Positions 54,410 to 63,242 of a stretch of DNA of 64,000 nucleotides are shown piece after piece. The translations under genes and the position numbers were made by a program. The DNA comes from Pseudomonas iridis (GTDB lineage: Bacteria > Pseudomonadota > Gammaproteobacteria > Pseudomonadales > Pseudomonadaceae). The DNA lies in NCBI RefSeq assembly GCF_017980685.1, contig NZ_JACXXO010000020.1, positions 1 to 64,000 on the forward strand, in the 5' to 3' direction. The notes under the pieces were generated by a model. It was not told where the DNA came from, ran no database searches, and was given only the letters and a program-made list of their open reading frames with translations. Every line of letters starts with the position of its first letter. Position 1 is the stretch's first letter.

Positions 54410-55183
54410 ATGACTTACGAAACGATTCTGCTGGAAAACCACGGCCGTGTTGGCTTGATCACTCTCAACCGGCCGCAGGCGCTCAACGCGCTGAACGCGC
54501 AACTGGTCAGCGAAGTGAACCAGGCACTTGATGCGCTGGAAGCGGATGGCAACATCGGTTGCATCGTTATCACCGGCTCGAAAAAGGCTTTCGCTGCCGG
54601 TGCCGACATCAAGGAAATGGCCGAGCTGACCTATCCGCAGATTTATATGGACGACCTGTTCAGCGACAGTGATCGCGTGGCCAACCGCCGCAAGCCGATC
54701 ATCGCCGCCGTTAATGGCTTTGCTCTCGGCGGTGGCTGTGAGCTGGCGTTGATGTGCGACTTTATCCTGGCCGGCGACAACGCCAAATTCGGTCAGCCGG
54801 AAATCAACCTCGGCGTGCTGCCGGGTATGGGCGGCACACAACGTCTGACTCGCGCCGTGGGCAAAGCCAAAGCCATGGAAATGTGCCTGAGCGGGCGTTT
54901 AATCGACGCGGTTGAGGCTGAACGTTGCGGCATCGTCGCGCGGATCGTGCCGAGTGATGAATTGCTCGATGAAGCGCTGAAAGTGGCAGCAGTGATCGCC
55001 AGTAAATCGCTGCCGATTGCGATGATGGTCAAGGAAAGTGTGAACCGTGCGTTTGAGGTCAATTTGACGGAGGGTGTGCGGTTTGAGCGCCGGGTGTTCC
55101 ATGCGGCGTTTGCGACGCAGGATCAGAAGGAAGGGATGGCGGCGTTTGTGGCCAAGCGGACGCCTGAGTTCAAGGGTAAGTAA
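54410..55183 (+). CDS. Enoyl-CoA hydratase
   Basis: A 257-residue crotonase. Both catalytic glutamates are present (ALGGGCELAL and FGQPEINLGVLPG), and the oxyanion-hole AAGADIKEMAE is intact. It hydrates the enoyl-CoA made by the preceding dehydrogenase. CCAGGAATT precedes the ATG. It closes the rightward catabolic cluster; a large nested-palindrome element separates it from the convergent second set. The natural substrate is likely tiglyl- or crotonyl-type CoA. Confidence 0.94.
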   Translation: MTYETILLENHGRVGLITLNRPQALNALNAQLVSEVNQALDALEADGNIGCIVITGSKKAFAAGADIKEMAELTYPQIYMDDLFSDSDRVANRRKPIIAAVNGFALGGGCELALMCDFILAGDNAKFGQPEINLGVLPGMGGTQRLTRAVGKAKAMEMCLSGRLIDAVEAERCGIVARIVPSDELLDEALKVAAVIASKSLPIAMMVKESVNRAFEVNLTEGVRFERRVFHAAFATQDQKEGMAAFVAKRTPEFKGK

Positions 55184-55202
55184 TTCGGTTGACAGCGAAA
55201 GA

Positions 55203-55457
55203 GCCCCTCACCCTAACCCTCTCCCGGAGGGAGAGGGGACTGACCGAGTTCTTTGTGAGCGATACATCGACCTGAGCCACCAAGGCGAGCTTAGGTTTGA
55301 GAAGCCAGCAAATCGCTTATTGGCAAACGCATCGGCCTTTCAGGCCGCCACAAGTGTCCCGTAGCATTCATCGTCAACTCGGTCTTTCAGGTCGATGTAT
55401 AACGCGAGATACCTCGGTCGGCCCCCTCTCCCTCTGGGAGAGGGCTGGGGTGAGGGA
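55203..55457. repeat. Nested-palindrome intergenic element (type D), copy 3
   Basis: The longest copy (about 255 bases). The outer ends are CCCTCACCCTAACCCTCTCC and its near complement. A second inverted pair, ATACATCGACCTGA (55261) and TCAGGTCGATGTAT (about 55388), is nested inside. It resembles a foldback or MITE-like element and separates two convergent operons. Confidence 0.86.
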
Positions 55458-55472
55458 AAGAGGGCCATCACG

Positions 55473-56624
55473 CTACAACTGGTAGTTCTTCAATTCCCGA
55501 GCAATCACCATCCGCTGAATCTCGCTCGAGCCTTCATAAATCTGGGTAATCCGCGCATCGCGGTAATACTTCTCGACCGGATAATCTTCCAGATACCCAT
55601 ACCCACCATGAATCTGAATCGCCGACGAGCAAACCTTCTCGGCCATCTCGGACGCAAACAGCTTGGCCTGTGAGGCCTCTGACAAACACGGTTTGCCCGC
55701 CGTGCGCAGACGCGCCGCATGCAAAATCATCAACCGCGCCGCGTTCAATTGCATGTGCATGTCGGCCAGCAGATTGGCGATGCTTTGGTGTTCGTTGATC
55801 GGCTTGCCGAACTGCACCCGATCCCGCGAATAAGCCAGCGCCGCTTCGAACGCCGCGCGGGCAATCCCCAACGCTTGCGCGGCGATGCCGATGCGTCCGC
55901 CCTCAAGGTTGGACAGGGCAATCGCCAGACCTTTGCCGCGCTCGCCAAGCAGATTGGCCTCGGGAATGCTGCAGTTGTTCAGCGTCACCGCACAGGTGTC
56001 GGAAGCGCGGATGCCCATTTTGTGTTCGGTGCGATCGACGATGAAGCCCGGTGTATCGGTGGGCACCAGAAACGCCGAAATGCCTTTCTTGCCCAGATCC
56101 GGGTCGGTCACCGCAAACACGATCGCCAGTTTCGCCCGTTTGCCATTGCTGACAAATTGCTTGGCGCCGTTGATCACCCACTGGCCATCGCGCAGCTCGG
56201 CGCGAGTGCGCAGGTTGTGCGCTTCGGAACCGGCCTGCGGTTCGGTCAGGCAGAAGCAGCCGATCACCGCGCCGCTGGCCAGATCCGTCAGCCAGGTCTG
56301 TTTCTGCTCGTCGCTGCCGTAGTTCATCACCGGGCCGCAACCCACCGAGTTGTGGATGCTCATGAACGCGCCAGTGGCGCCATCGCCGGCGGAAATTTCT
56401 TCCACGGCCAGCGCATAAGCGACGTAGTCGACGTAGGTCCCGCCCCATTCCTCAGGCACGACCATGCCCAGCAGACCCAACTCGCCCATCTTCGCCACGA
56501 GGGCGTCGTCGATCCAGCCAGCCTTTTCCCAGGCTTGCGCATGAGGCGCGATTTCGCCGCGGGCAAAGTCCCGGGCCATGTCGCGGATCATCACTTGTTC
56601 TTCAGTCAGTTCGAGATCGTGCAT
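55473..56624 (-). CDS. Second acyl-CoA dehydrogenase (isobutyryl-CoA type candidate)
   Basis: A 383-residue acyl-CoA dehydrogenase with CFCLTEPQAGSEAHNL, IHGGYGY and the catalytic Glu in IYEGSSEIQRM. It is clearly related to the enzyme at 53267 but divergent in sequence. It starts three bases after the stop of the HIBCH-like gene, so the two are translated together. In valine breakdown the corresponding step is isobutyryl-CoA to methacrylyl-CoA. The substrate is inferred from the neighbour. Confidence 0.93.
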   Translation of the reverse strand: MHDLELTEEQVMIRDMARDFARGEIAPHAQAWEKAGWIDDALVAKMGELGLLGMVVPEEWGGTYVDYVAYALAVEEISAGDGATGAFMSIHNSVGCGPVMNYGSDEQKQTWLTDLASGAVIGCFCLTEPQAGSEAHNLRTRAELRDGQWVINGAKQFVSNGKRAKLAIVFAVTDPDLGKKGISAFLVPTDTPGFIVDRTEHKMGIRASDTCAVTLNNCSIPEANLLGERGKGLAIALSNLEGGRIGIAAQALGIARAAFEAALAYSRDRVQFGKPINEHQSIANLLADMHMQLNAARLMILHAARLRTAGKPCLSEASQAKLFASEMAEKVCSSAIQIHGGYGYLEDYPVEKYYRDARITQIYEGSSEIQRMVIARELKNYQL

Positions 56625-56627
56625 GGC

Positions 56628-57734
56628 TCAGCTCCCGCTCTCAGCAAAACCGTGGAAGAAACTCGCCACATGCGCAGCGTCCAGCGCGGCGAGGTTCGGC
56701 GGGTTCCAGCGAGGTGTCTTGTCTTTGTCGATCAGCAGGGCGCGCACGCCTTCGATCAGGTCACCGCGGGCGAACCACTGACGATCCAGATGCAGTTCGA
56801 GGGCGAAGCACTGTTCCAGGCTCAAGTGCCGGCCACGACGGAGCATTTCCAGCGTAACGGCCATGGCCAGCGGCGAGCGGGTTTCCAGCAGATCAGCCGT
56901 GGTGGTCGCCCATTCATGGCTGTTGGCAACGGTGACGGCGCGCAGTTGCTCGACCATGCTTGGCACGTCCGGCAGCGCGAAGAAGTGGTCGATGGCCGGA
57001 CGCAAGGCTTCGAGTGGCGCATCGGGCAGGGTTTGTACGGCGTGTTTGGCCAACAGGTTTTGCAGCGACTTGAGCGGTGTGTCCTGCCATTCCATCTGAT
57101 CGAGTTTTTCATCGAGGATGGCCAGTTTGCTGCTGTCCAGATACCAGTCGGCGAGCCCGCAATACAACGCATCGGCAGCGCGGATCTGCACGCCGCTGAC
57201 CCCCAGGTATATCCCCAGCTCGCCGGGAATGCGCGGCAGGAAATAGCTGCCACCGACGTCCGGGAAATAACCGATGGCCACTTCCGGCATCGCCAGTCGG
57301 CTCTTCTCGGTGACCACGCGCAGATCGGCGCCTTGCACCAGACCCATACCGCCACCGAGGACGAATCCGTCCATCAGCGCCAGCACCGGTTTGCGGTAGT
57401 GGTGAATCGTCAGGTCGAGGGCGTATTCCTCGACGAAAAAATCTTCGTGCAGCGTGTCGCCGCTCTTGTAACTGTCGTAGAGGGAACGAATGTCGCCGCC
57501 AGCGCAGAAGGCTTTGTCACCGGCACCGCGCAGGACAACGGCGTGCACATCGGCGTCGCTCGCCCAGGCGTCGAGCCGCTGTTGCAGCAGGCGAACCATG
57601 TCGAGGGTAATGGCGTTGAGGCCGGTAGGGCGGTTGAGGGTCAGGTGACCGATGTGGTTGCGAACCTCGGCCAGCACTTCGTTTTGCGTGGCATCCATGG
57701 ACAGAGTCCGCGGGGATGAAGCCTGAGCAGTCAT
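56628..57734 (-). CDS. 3-hydroxyisobutyryl-CoA hydrolase-like crotonase
   Basis: A 368-residue crotonase-family protein with the long C-terminal part typical of HIBCH. FVLGGGMGLVQGADLRVVTE and the diagnostic MPEVAIGYFPDVGGSYFL are seen. HIBCH releases 3-hydroxyisobutyrate from its CoA ester in valine catabolism, preventing build-up of reactive methacrylyl-CoA. ATG 57734 is chosen because GGGAG lies six bases before it; a GTG three bases earlier is possible. It is the first gene of a two-gene leftward operon with an acyl-CoA dehydrogenase. Confidence 0.92.
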   Translation of the reverse strand: MTAQASSPRTLSMDATQNEVLAEVRNHIGHLTLNRPTGLNAITLDMVRLLQQRLDAWASDADVHAVVLRGAGDKAFCAGGDIRSLYDSYKSGDTLHEDFFVEEYALDLTIHHYRKPVLALMDGFVLGGGMGLVQGADLRVVTEKSRLAMPEVAIGYFPDVGGSYFLPRIPGELGIYLGVSGVQIRAADALYCGLADWYLDSSKLAILDEKLDQMEWQDTPLKSLQNLLAKHAVQTLPDAPLEALRPAIDHFFALPDVPSMVEQLRAVTVANSHEWATTTADLLETRSPLAMAVTLEMLRRGRHLSLEQCFALELHLDRQWFARGDLIEGVRALLIDKDKTPRWNPPNLAALDAAHVASFFHGFAESGS

Positions 57735-57879
57735 CACTAACTCCCTGCTTTTATTGTCTTTATTCGAGAAGCTCGCGCGCGAGCGTTAACGGATCGTAAC
57801 AGTGCAAATTTGCCCTGTACAACGAGGATATCTGCAGGGGCTGTGTGCATTTTTACATCAGGTGATGGAATGCAATGAC

Positions 57880-57911
57880 AGTGTAGGAGCCTTCGGCAGC
57901 GCCTACACAGA
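57880..57911. repeat. Short type C palindrome
   Basis: TGTAGGAGCCTTCGGCAGCGCCTACA, a compact form of the type C repeat, precedes the HPP stop and may act as its terminator. Confidence 0.75.
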
Positions 57912-57922
57912 AGTGTGGGGAT

Positions 57923-58618
57923 TCAGGACGGGCGGGTGAAAACTTCACCAATGCTGCGCCGTTTGGCATGCAGTTCACTGGCGTGGATCAATTGCTCCAG
58001 GTCTTCAGGCGTGATGTCGATGAACGCCTCCATGTCGGCCAGCGCCAGTTTCAGGTCTTCAGCAGTAATCGCCTGACTGTCGACCGGGGCAACCACGGGG
58101 GCGGGTTCGGCGGGGCGTTTCGGGTAACGAATGCGCGTCAGGTTGTTGTAGGCCAAGGCGCTGGCCAACATGCACGCAGCCCCCAGCATCACTGGCTCCA
58201 TGGCTTTCCAGTCCATGGCGATAGTCGCTGGGTCGGCCAGCACCAGCGTCAACGCCAACGCGCCGGCCGGTGGGTGCAGGCAACGCAACCAGCACATCAG
58301 AATCAACGCGATGCCCGCCGCCAGACACGCGCTGCCGAGTGTTCGGCCGAGCACATGGGCGACCAGCAAGGCCACGACACCGGCACACAGATAGCCGCCC
58401 AGAATCGACCAGGGCTGGGCGAGGGCGCCGGACGATACGGCGAACAGCAACACCGCTGAGGCGCCCAACGGGCCGATCAGGTGATAAGCGACTTCATGAC
58501 CAAATACCTGGGCACACAACCACACGCTGAACAGCGTGCCCAGTGCCATGCCGATAGCGGCGCGGCTCCATTCGGTGGGGCGAGTGTTGATGGCAGCGGG
58601 CAACCAGCGAGCGAGCAT
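57923..58618 (-). CDS. HPP family integral membrane protein
   Basis: A 231-residue protein with four membrane helices and the HPP family signature LHPPAGALAL (residues about 115-124), plus HLIGPLGASAVLLFAV. Relatives in cyanobacteria and plants transport nitrite across membranes; the bacterial role is otherwise unknown. After the last helix comes a charged, helical tail (residues 165-231, EDLKLALADMEAFIDI) in place of the CBS domains seen in longer relatives. AAGGATCG precedes ATG 58618. The longer frame upstream is not coding. Confidence 0.87.
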   Translation of the reverse strand: MLARWLPAAINTRPTEWSRAAIGMALGTLFSVWLCAQVFGHEVAYHLIGPLGASAVLLFAVSSGALAQPWSILGGYLCAGVVALLVAHVLGRTLGSACLAAGIALILMCWLRCLHPPAGALALTLVLADPATIAMDWKAMEPVMLGAACMLASALAYNNLTRIRYPKRPAEPAPVVAPVDSQAITAEDLKLALADMEAFIDITPEDLEQLIHASELHAKRRSIGEVFTRPS

Positions 58619-58773
58619 GTAAAACCGATCCTTGCAAAAATCCGGGCAAAAAAAAGGACTTGTCCGGCAAATCCGGAAAGCCCTCGAAGTGTTCCAACAT
58701 TGGGGGAGGAACGCGCACAGTGTGCCGATCAATCTCGATGCTGACAAATTCATATTAATGCAGTTTGAGTGCA

Positions 58774-59952
58774 TTATCTTTGCATTGAAGCAGCCCTGCG
58801 TCCACTGACAAAACACAGATAGCCGCCCAGCGCCGCGAGACCACTGAGGGCGTAAAACATGCTCGGTGCCGGTGTGTGCATCAGCAGAAACCCGCACATT
58901 GCCGGGCTTAAAGCACCGCCCAGTGCCGCCAGATTTTGTGCGCCGTAGTAGCTGCCACGCAGTTCTTCCGGGGCGAGGGTGTCGACGAAGAGGAAATCCG
59001 CCGGGTAAATGATCATCTCGCCCAGAGTGAAGATGAACATCGCCACGCACCAGCCGACGAGGCTGTCGGCGACACTGAAGCCGATCAGCCCGACGATGAA
59101 CAGCGCGGTGCCCCCGGCAATCCAGTACCGCAGGTGCTCGCGCTTGAGGAACCGGCCGATCTGATATTGCAGCAGGATCACTGTGATCGCGTTGCAGGCG
59201 AGCAGGGCGGCCATGGTGTCCAGCGTCTGTTGCTGAGTGTGGGTCACCAGCAGGTACTGCGACAGGTACAAGGTGAAACGCCCGTGCACCAGCGTACTGA
59301 GCAGGCAGCCGAGGGTGAACAGGACCATCGTGCGGTCGTTTTTCAGGATGATCAGGGTATTCACAAAGCTTTGCGGCTGGCCGAACGGTGATATCGGGTT
59401 CACCTTCCTGGCGGCGCCGAGCAGCAGGAATACACTGGCGCAGGCGATCGCACCGGCGACGATAAACGGCGCGCCAGGCTGAATACCGGCGATCACCACG
59501 CCGATCATCGGGCCGACGGCGTAACCGATATTGGTCAGCGTGTAGTTCAGGGAAAAAGCCTTGACCCGCTGGCCGACGGGCAGGTTCTCGCTGAGGATCG
59601 CCTTGGAGCAGATCAGGAACAGCGCCGAGGCGGTTTCGCTGATGATCAACACCAGCGTGACCAGATACAGATTCTGCGCGAAGGTCAGCAGGATCAGGCC
59701 GATGCCGCTTGAGAGCATGGTAAGGATCAGCAACTGGCGCTTGTCCAGGCGATCGATGATGTAACCGCCATACAGCGACAGCAGCGTGGCACTGAACACC
59801 GCAATGCCCAGCAGCAGCCCGACGTCCTGTGGGTTGAGGCCAAGTTTGTTGCTGAGGAACAAGGTCAGCAACGGGCTGATCAGGGCACGGCTGATGACAA
59901 CTGTCAGCGAGCTGATCATCAGCCGGCGGATCAGGGGAGAGTAGGTGGCCAC
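58774..59952 (-). CDS. Major facilitator superfamily transporter
   Basis: A 392-residue inner-membrane protein with 12 predicted helices. The loop after helix 2 reads GGYIIDRLDKRQLLI, the MFS signature. The N-half signature LYGGYI and the EKFRG-like region of drug-exporter types suggest a drug or metabolite exporter of the MdtH/YdeE kind. The substrate is unknown. It lies leftward between ugd and the HPP gene, without evident operon partners. Confidence 0.9.
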   Translation of the reverse strand: MATYSPLIRRLMISSLTVVISRALISPLLTLFLSNKLGLNPQDVGLLLGIAVFSATLLSLYGGYIIDRLDKRQLLILTMLSSGIGLILLTFAQNLYLVTLVLIISETASALFLICSKAILSENLPVGQRVKAFSLNYTLTNIGYAVGPMIGVVIAGIQPGAPFIVAGAIACASVFLLLGAARKVNPISPFGQPQSFVNTLIILKNDRTMVLFTLGCLLSTLVHGRFTLYLSQYLLVTHTQQQTLDTMAALLACNAITVILLQYQIGRFLKREHLRYWIAGGTALFIVGLIGFSVADSLVGWCVAMFIFTLGEMIIYPADFLFVDTLAPEELRGSYYGAQNLAALGGALSPAMCGFLLMHTPAPSMFYALSGLAALGGYLCFVSGRRAASMQR

Positions 59953-60064
59953 GAAGAGGTCAATGTCCTTATTTCAGATAGCCATCCTCAACCGGGTCTC
60001 GGTCACCGGTCAACCTGACACAACAAAATTCCCTCTGTAGGAGCTCAGAGGTCGCAATAACCGG

Positions 60065-61444
60065 TCAGGCGACGTCGGACGCGCGCGGCCATTGCTGCAG
60101 CGAGATCGGCAGTTTGCGCGATTCGCCACGGCCCATCGGGAAGTACTGGAAGCCATTGCGCGCCAACCGCTCGGCGTCGTACAGGTTGCGACCGTCGAAG
60201 ATCACCGGGGTGTTGAGGCGCTGCTTGATCAAGTCGAAATCCGGCGCCTTGAACTGCTGCCACTCGGTGCAGATGATCAGCGCGTCGGCGCCGGGCAATA
60301 CCGACTCAGGCGTGCCCATCAACATCAGTTTTGCTTCGTCCGGGTAGAGGTTTTGGGTTTCCTGCATGGCTTCGGGGTCGAACGCACGCACACTGGCGCC
60401 GGCGGCCCACAGTTCTTCCAGCAAGACCCGGCTCGGCGCATCGCGCATGTCGTCGGTGTTGGGTTTGAAGGCCAGGCCCCACAGGGCGAAAGTCTTGCCG
60501 CGCAGGTCGCCTTTGTAGAAGGCGTTGATACGCTCGAACAGCTTGTGCTTCTGCCGCTGATTGATCGCTTCGACCGCTTGCAGCAAGTCGCTGGAGCAGT
60601 GCGCCTGTTCGGCACTGTGGATCAAGGCGCGCATGTCCTTGGGAAAGCACGAACCGCCATAACCACAACCCGGGTAGATGAAGTGATAGCCGATGCGCGT
60701 GTCGGCGCCGATGCCCTGGCGCACCGATTCGATGTCGGCACCCAGGTGTTCGGCCAGTTCGGCGATCTGGTTGATGAAGCTGATCTTGGTCGCCAGCATG
60801 CAGTTGGCCGCGTACTTGGTCAGCTCGGCGCTACGCAGATCCATGAACATGATGCGGTCATGGTTGCGATTGAACGGCGCATACAGATCGCGCATCACGT
60901 CACGCACCTCATCGCCCTCGCAACCGATGACGATGCGATCCGGACGCCGGCAATCAGCGACGGCGGAACCTTCCTTGAGAAACTCCGGGTTGGAGACGAT
61001 ATCGAAATGCAGTAAACGACCCACCTTGATCAAGGCCTTTTCGATGTGCGTGCGCAAGGTATCGCCCGTGCCCACTGGCACCGTGGATTTCTCCACCAGA
61101 ATCAGCGGATGTTCACGGTGACGGGCAATCGCATCGCCGACCGAGAGCACGTAGCGCAAATCCGCCGAGCCGTCTTCACGCGACGGCGTACCCACCGCAA
61201 TGAACGCCACACGGCCGTGCTGCACGGCGAGTTTTTCGTCGGTGGTAAACAACAGGCGTTTCGAATCCAGCCCCTCACGCACCAGGCTGGCCAGCCCCGG
61301 CTCGAAGATGCTGACGTGGCCCTGACTCAGCAAGTTGACCTTGTTCTGGTCGATGTCCATACACACCACGTCATGCCCGACTTCTGCCAGCACAGCCGCT
61401 TGCACCAGACCGACATAACCGCTGCCAAATACCGTGATTTTCAT
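60065..61444 (-). CDS. ugd: UDP-glucose 6-dehydrogenase
   Basis: A 459-residue NAD-dependent enzyme that oxidises UDP-glucose twice to UDP-glucuronate for polysaccharide or lipid A sugar synthesis. The N-terminal Rossmann motif is GSGYVGLVQA. The active-site cysteine lies in GYGGSCFPKD, and the FLKEGSAVAD segment is typical. The ribosome-binding site CAGGAG lies at good distance. It stands alone, leftward, without other polysaccharide genes nearby. Phosphoglucomutase at 3.2 kb supplies its precursor pathway. Confidence 0.96.
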   Translation of the reverse strand: MKITVFGSGYVGLVQAAVLAEVGHDVVCMDIDQNKVNLLSQGHVSIFEPGLASLVREGLDSKRLLFTTDEKLAVQHGRVAFIAVGTPSREDGSADLRYVLSVGDAIARHREHPLILVEKSTVPVGTGDTLRTHIEKALIKVGRLLHFDIVSNPEFLKEGSAVADCRRPDRIVIGCEGDEVRDVMRDLYAPFNRNHDRIMFMDLRSAELTKYAANCMLATKISFINQIAELAEHLGADIESVRQGIGADTRIGYHFIYPGCGYGGSCFPKDMRALIHSAEQAHCSSDLLQAVEAINQRQKHKLFERINAFYKGDLRGKTFALWGLAFKPNTDDMRDAPSRVLLEELWAAGASVRAFDPEAMQETQNLYPDEAKLMLMGTPESVLPGADALIICTEWQQFKAPDFDLIKQRLNTPVIFDGRNLYDAERLARNGFQYFPMGRGESRKLPISLQQWPRASDVA

Positions 61445-61583
61445 GAAGCACTCCTGAATGCGGACGCACGAGCCAGATGAGTGTTGATCTGTTGTTGACC
61501 GCGATCAGGTTAGGCAAGGGCATGTTTCAATTCGTCTATCGCTCCTGCAACGTCCGCCCGGTTGTCTGAAAAACGCGGAAGTT

Positions 61584-61635
61584 CAAGGGCTTGGGATACC
61601 GGCCGGGGAATGCCTGATTGACTTTTAAGCCCTTG
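61584..61635. promoter_or_regulatory. Inverted repeat upstream of the recombinase gene
   Basis: CAAGGGCTT (61584-61592) and AAGCCCTTG (61627-61635) form a perfect 9-base inverted repeat with a 34-base spacer that includes a GGCCGG. It lies about 100 bases before the recombinase start. Its function is unknown; it might be a recombinase or regulator binding site. Confidence 0.45.
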
Positions 61636-61735
61636 GCCGGCAGGTTGTGAGCCTTTTCCGGCAACCGGTCGCATTCAGGTTTTGCCGTTTTTTGTCATGT
61701 TGTAATGAACTGTTTTCCATTCAAGGCCGTTTCGT

Positions 61736-62674
61736 TTGATTGACTTGTCGAGTACCCCATCTTCCCCGTCCAACACTAATCCGCTGACGCTTTATCTGGC
61801 ACGCCTGGCGCCTTCCAGCCAATTGACCATGCGCTACGTCTTGCAGGACGCCGCCGACCGCCTGGGTTTCGAAGACGTGAATCTCGAAGACATTCCATGG
61901 CACGGCTTGCAACCTGAAGATGTCGTTGCACTGGTGGCGGCTTTGCGTGAGGACAACTACGCGCCCAATACGTCTTCGCTTTATGTAAATGCCGTGCGCG
62001 GGGTGATGAACGAAGCCTGGCGCATGAGCCTGATCACTCAGGATCACCTGTTGAAAATGCGTTCGGTCAAAGGCATCGCCGGCACGCGGTTATCGCAGGG
62101 GCGCAATCTCAAACGCACGCTGATTCACGAATTGATGGAAGTCTGCGCCGCCGACCCACGCCCGCAGGGCTTGCGTGACGCCGCTGTGATTGCGCTGCTG
62201 TACGGTACCGGCATGCGCAAATCCGAGTCGGTGGATCTGGATTTGAATCAGGTCGATTTCACTGAGCGCAGCCTGACCGTCATCGGCAAGGGCAACAAAC
62301 AACTGATCAAGTACGCTCCGGCGTGGGCGTTCGCAAAGCTCGATGCGTGGCTGGAACTGCGTCGCTCACAGCTCAAGGAAGGTGAAAGCGATGACGGGTT
62401 TCTGTTCAATCGCATCCGTCGTGGCAGCCACATCACCCGCGAACGCATCACCAAACACGCGATCTATTACATCGCCCGCCAGCGCGGCACACAGGTCGGG
62501 GTGAAGATCATGCCCCACGATTTTCGGCGTTCGTTCATCACCCGGGTGATCGAAGAGCATGATCTGTCGATTGCGCAGAAGCTGGCGCATCACAGCAACA
62601 TCCAGACCACCGCCAACTACGATGTGCGTGACGACAACGAGCGGCGGCGGGCAGTGGATCGCTTCGATCTCTGA
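61736..62674 (+). CDS. Orphan tyrosine recombinase / integrase
   Basis: A 312-residue tyrosine recombinase. The catalytic set is complete: Arg161 (GTGMRKSE), Lys185 (GKGNKQ), His261-Arg264 (PHDFRR), His285/286 (LAHHSN) and Tyr295 (TTANYDV). The N-terminal 110 residues form a core-binding domain. The start is taken as TTG (AAGG ten bases upstream), because the first ATG would remove part of that domain. There are no phage, transposon or integron genes beside it. Its stop directly abuts the stop of convergent pqiC. It resembles Pseudomonas chromosomal integrases of unknown role. Confidence 0.86.
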   Translation: MIDLSSTPSSPSNTNPLTLYLARLAPSSQLTMRYVLQDAADRLGFEDVNLEDIPWHGLQPEDVVALVAALREDNYAPNTSSLYVNAVRGVMNEAWRMSLITQDHLLKMRSVKGIAGTRLSQGRNLKRTLIHELMEVCAADPRPQGLRDAAVIALLYGTGMRKSESVDLDLNQVDFTERSLTVIGKGNKQLIKYAPAWAFAKLDAWLELRRSQLKEGESDDGFLFNRIRRGSHITRERITKHAIYYIARQRGTQVGVKIMPHDFRRSFITRVIEEHDLSIAQKLAHHSNIQTTANYDVRDDNERRRAVDRFDL

Positions 62675-63226
62675 TCAGGAGGCGGGAGGGCAACCGCGCG
62701 ACCCACTGGCGGCCTGAGTGATTTGCGCGGCAAGACGTTTGACGTTGTTCTGCTGCGCCGTCACCAGTTCGTCGATGCTTGGCCCGGACGGCGTTTGCAG
62801 GACGGAACGGCAGGTCAGTAATGCGCTGTCAGCCTCGCCGAGTGGCCGCAAACGCCATTTGACGTCGATCAAACCGTACTGGCCGGGGATCGAATCGAAG
62901 CGCTGCACGTCGACGCGCACCGAGAGTTTCTGCTGGCCGCTGGCGCTGCTCAACTGGTCGACCAAGGCAGTGCGCAATTCATCCGCGAGCGTCGCGCCCC
63001 ACCATTCAGTCTCCAGTATCGCCAGGCCACTGTTGCCCTGACGGATGACGATTTGCGCACGATCGACCTGCGGCGGCACGGTGATGCCTTCAATGGCGAT
63101 CTCCGATCCGCTTCGGCCAGAACCCGGTTGTGCCGGCACCAGCGTGTGAAAGCTGATCGGATCGCTGCGACAAGCACCAAGCAGCACAAATGCAGCGAGC
63201 ACGGTGATCTTCAACGGTAAAGCCAT
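62675..63226 (-). CDS. pqiC: PqiC-type ABC transport auxiliary lipoprotein
   Basis: A 183-residue outer-membrane lipoprotein. The lipobox is LLGACRS, and the opening DPISFHTLVPA is typical of the PqiC/YmbA (DUF330) family. Relatives bind the periplasm-spanning PqiB tube and help move lipids between membranes. The ATG has AGGAGCTGAACC before it. It begins 16 bases after the pqiB stop, so the two genes share an operon. Its stop touches that of the convergent recombinase with no space between. Confidence 0.93.
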   Translation of the reverse strand: MALPLKITVLAAFVLLGACRSDPISFHTLVPAQPGSGRSGSEIAIEGITVPPQVDRAQIVIRQGNSGLAILETEWWGATLADELRTALVDQLSSASGQQKLSVRVDVQRFDSIPGQYGLIDVKWRLRPLGEADSALLTCRSVLQTPSGPSIDELVTAQQNNVKRLAAQITQAASGSRGCPPAS

Positions 63227-63242
63227 GGTTCAGCTCCTGTGC

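Noticed and set aside
61736..62674. The integrase as the edge of a prophage or genomic island
   Set aside because: Both flanks are ordinary chromosomal genes (ugd and pqiBC). No phage genes, tRNA attachment site or change in composition is visible.
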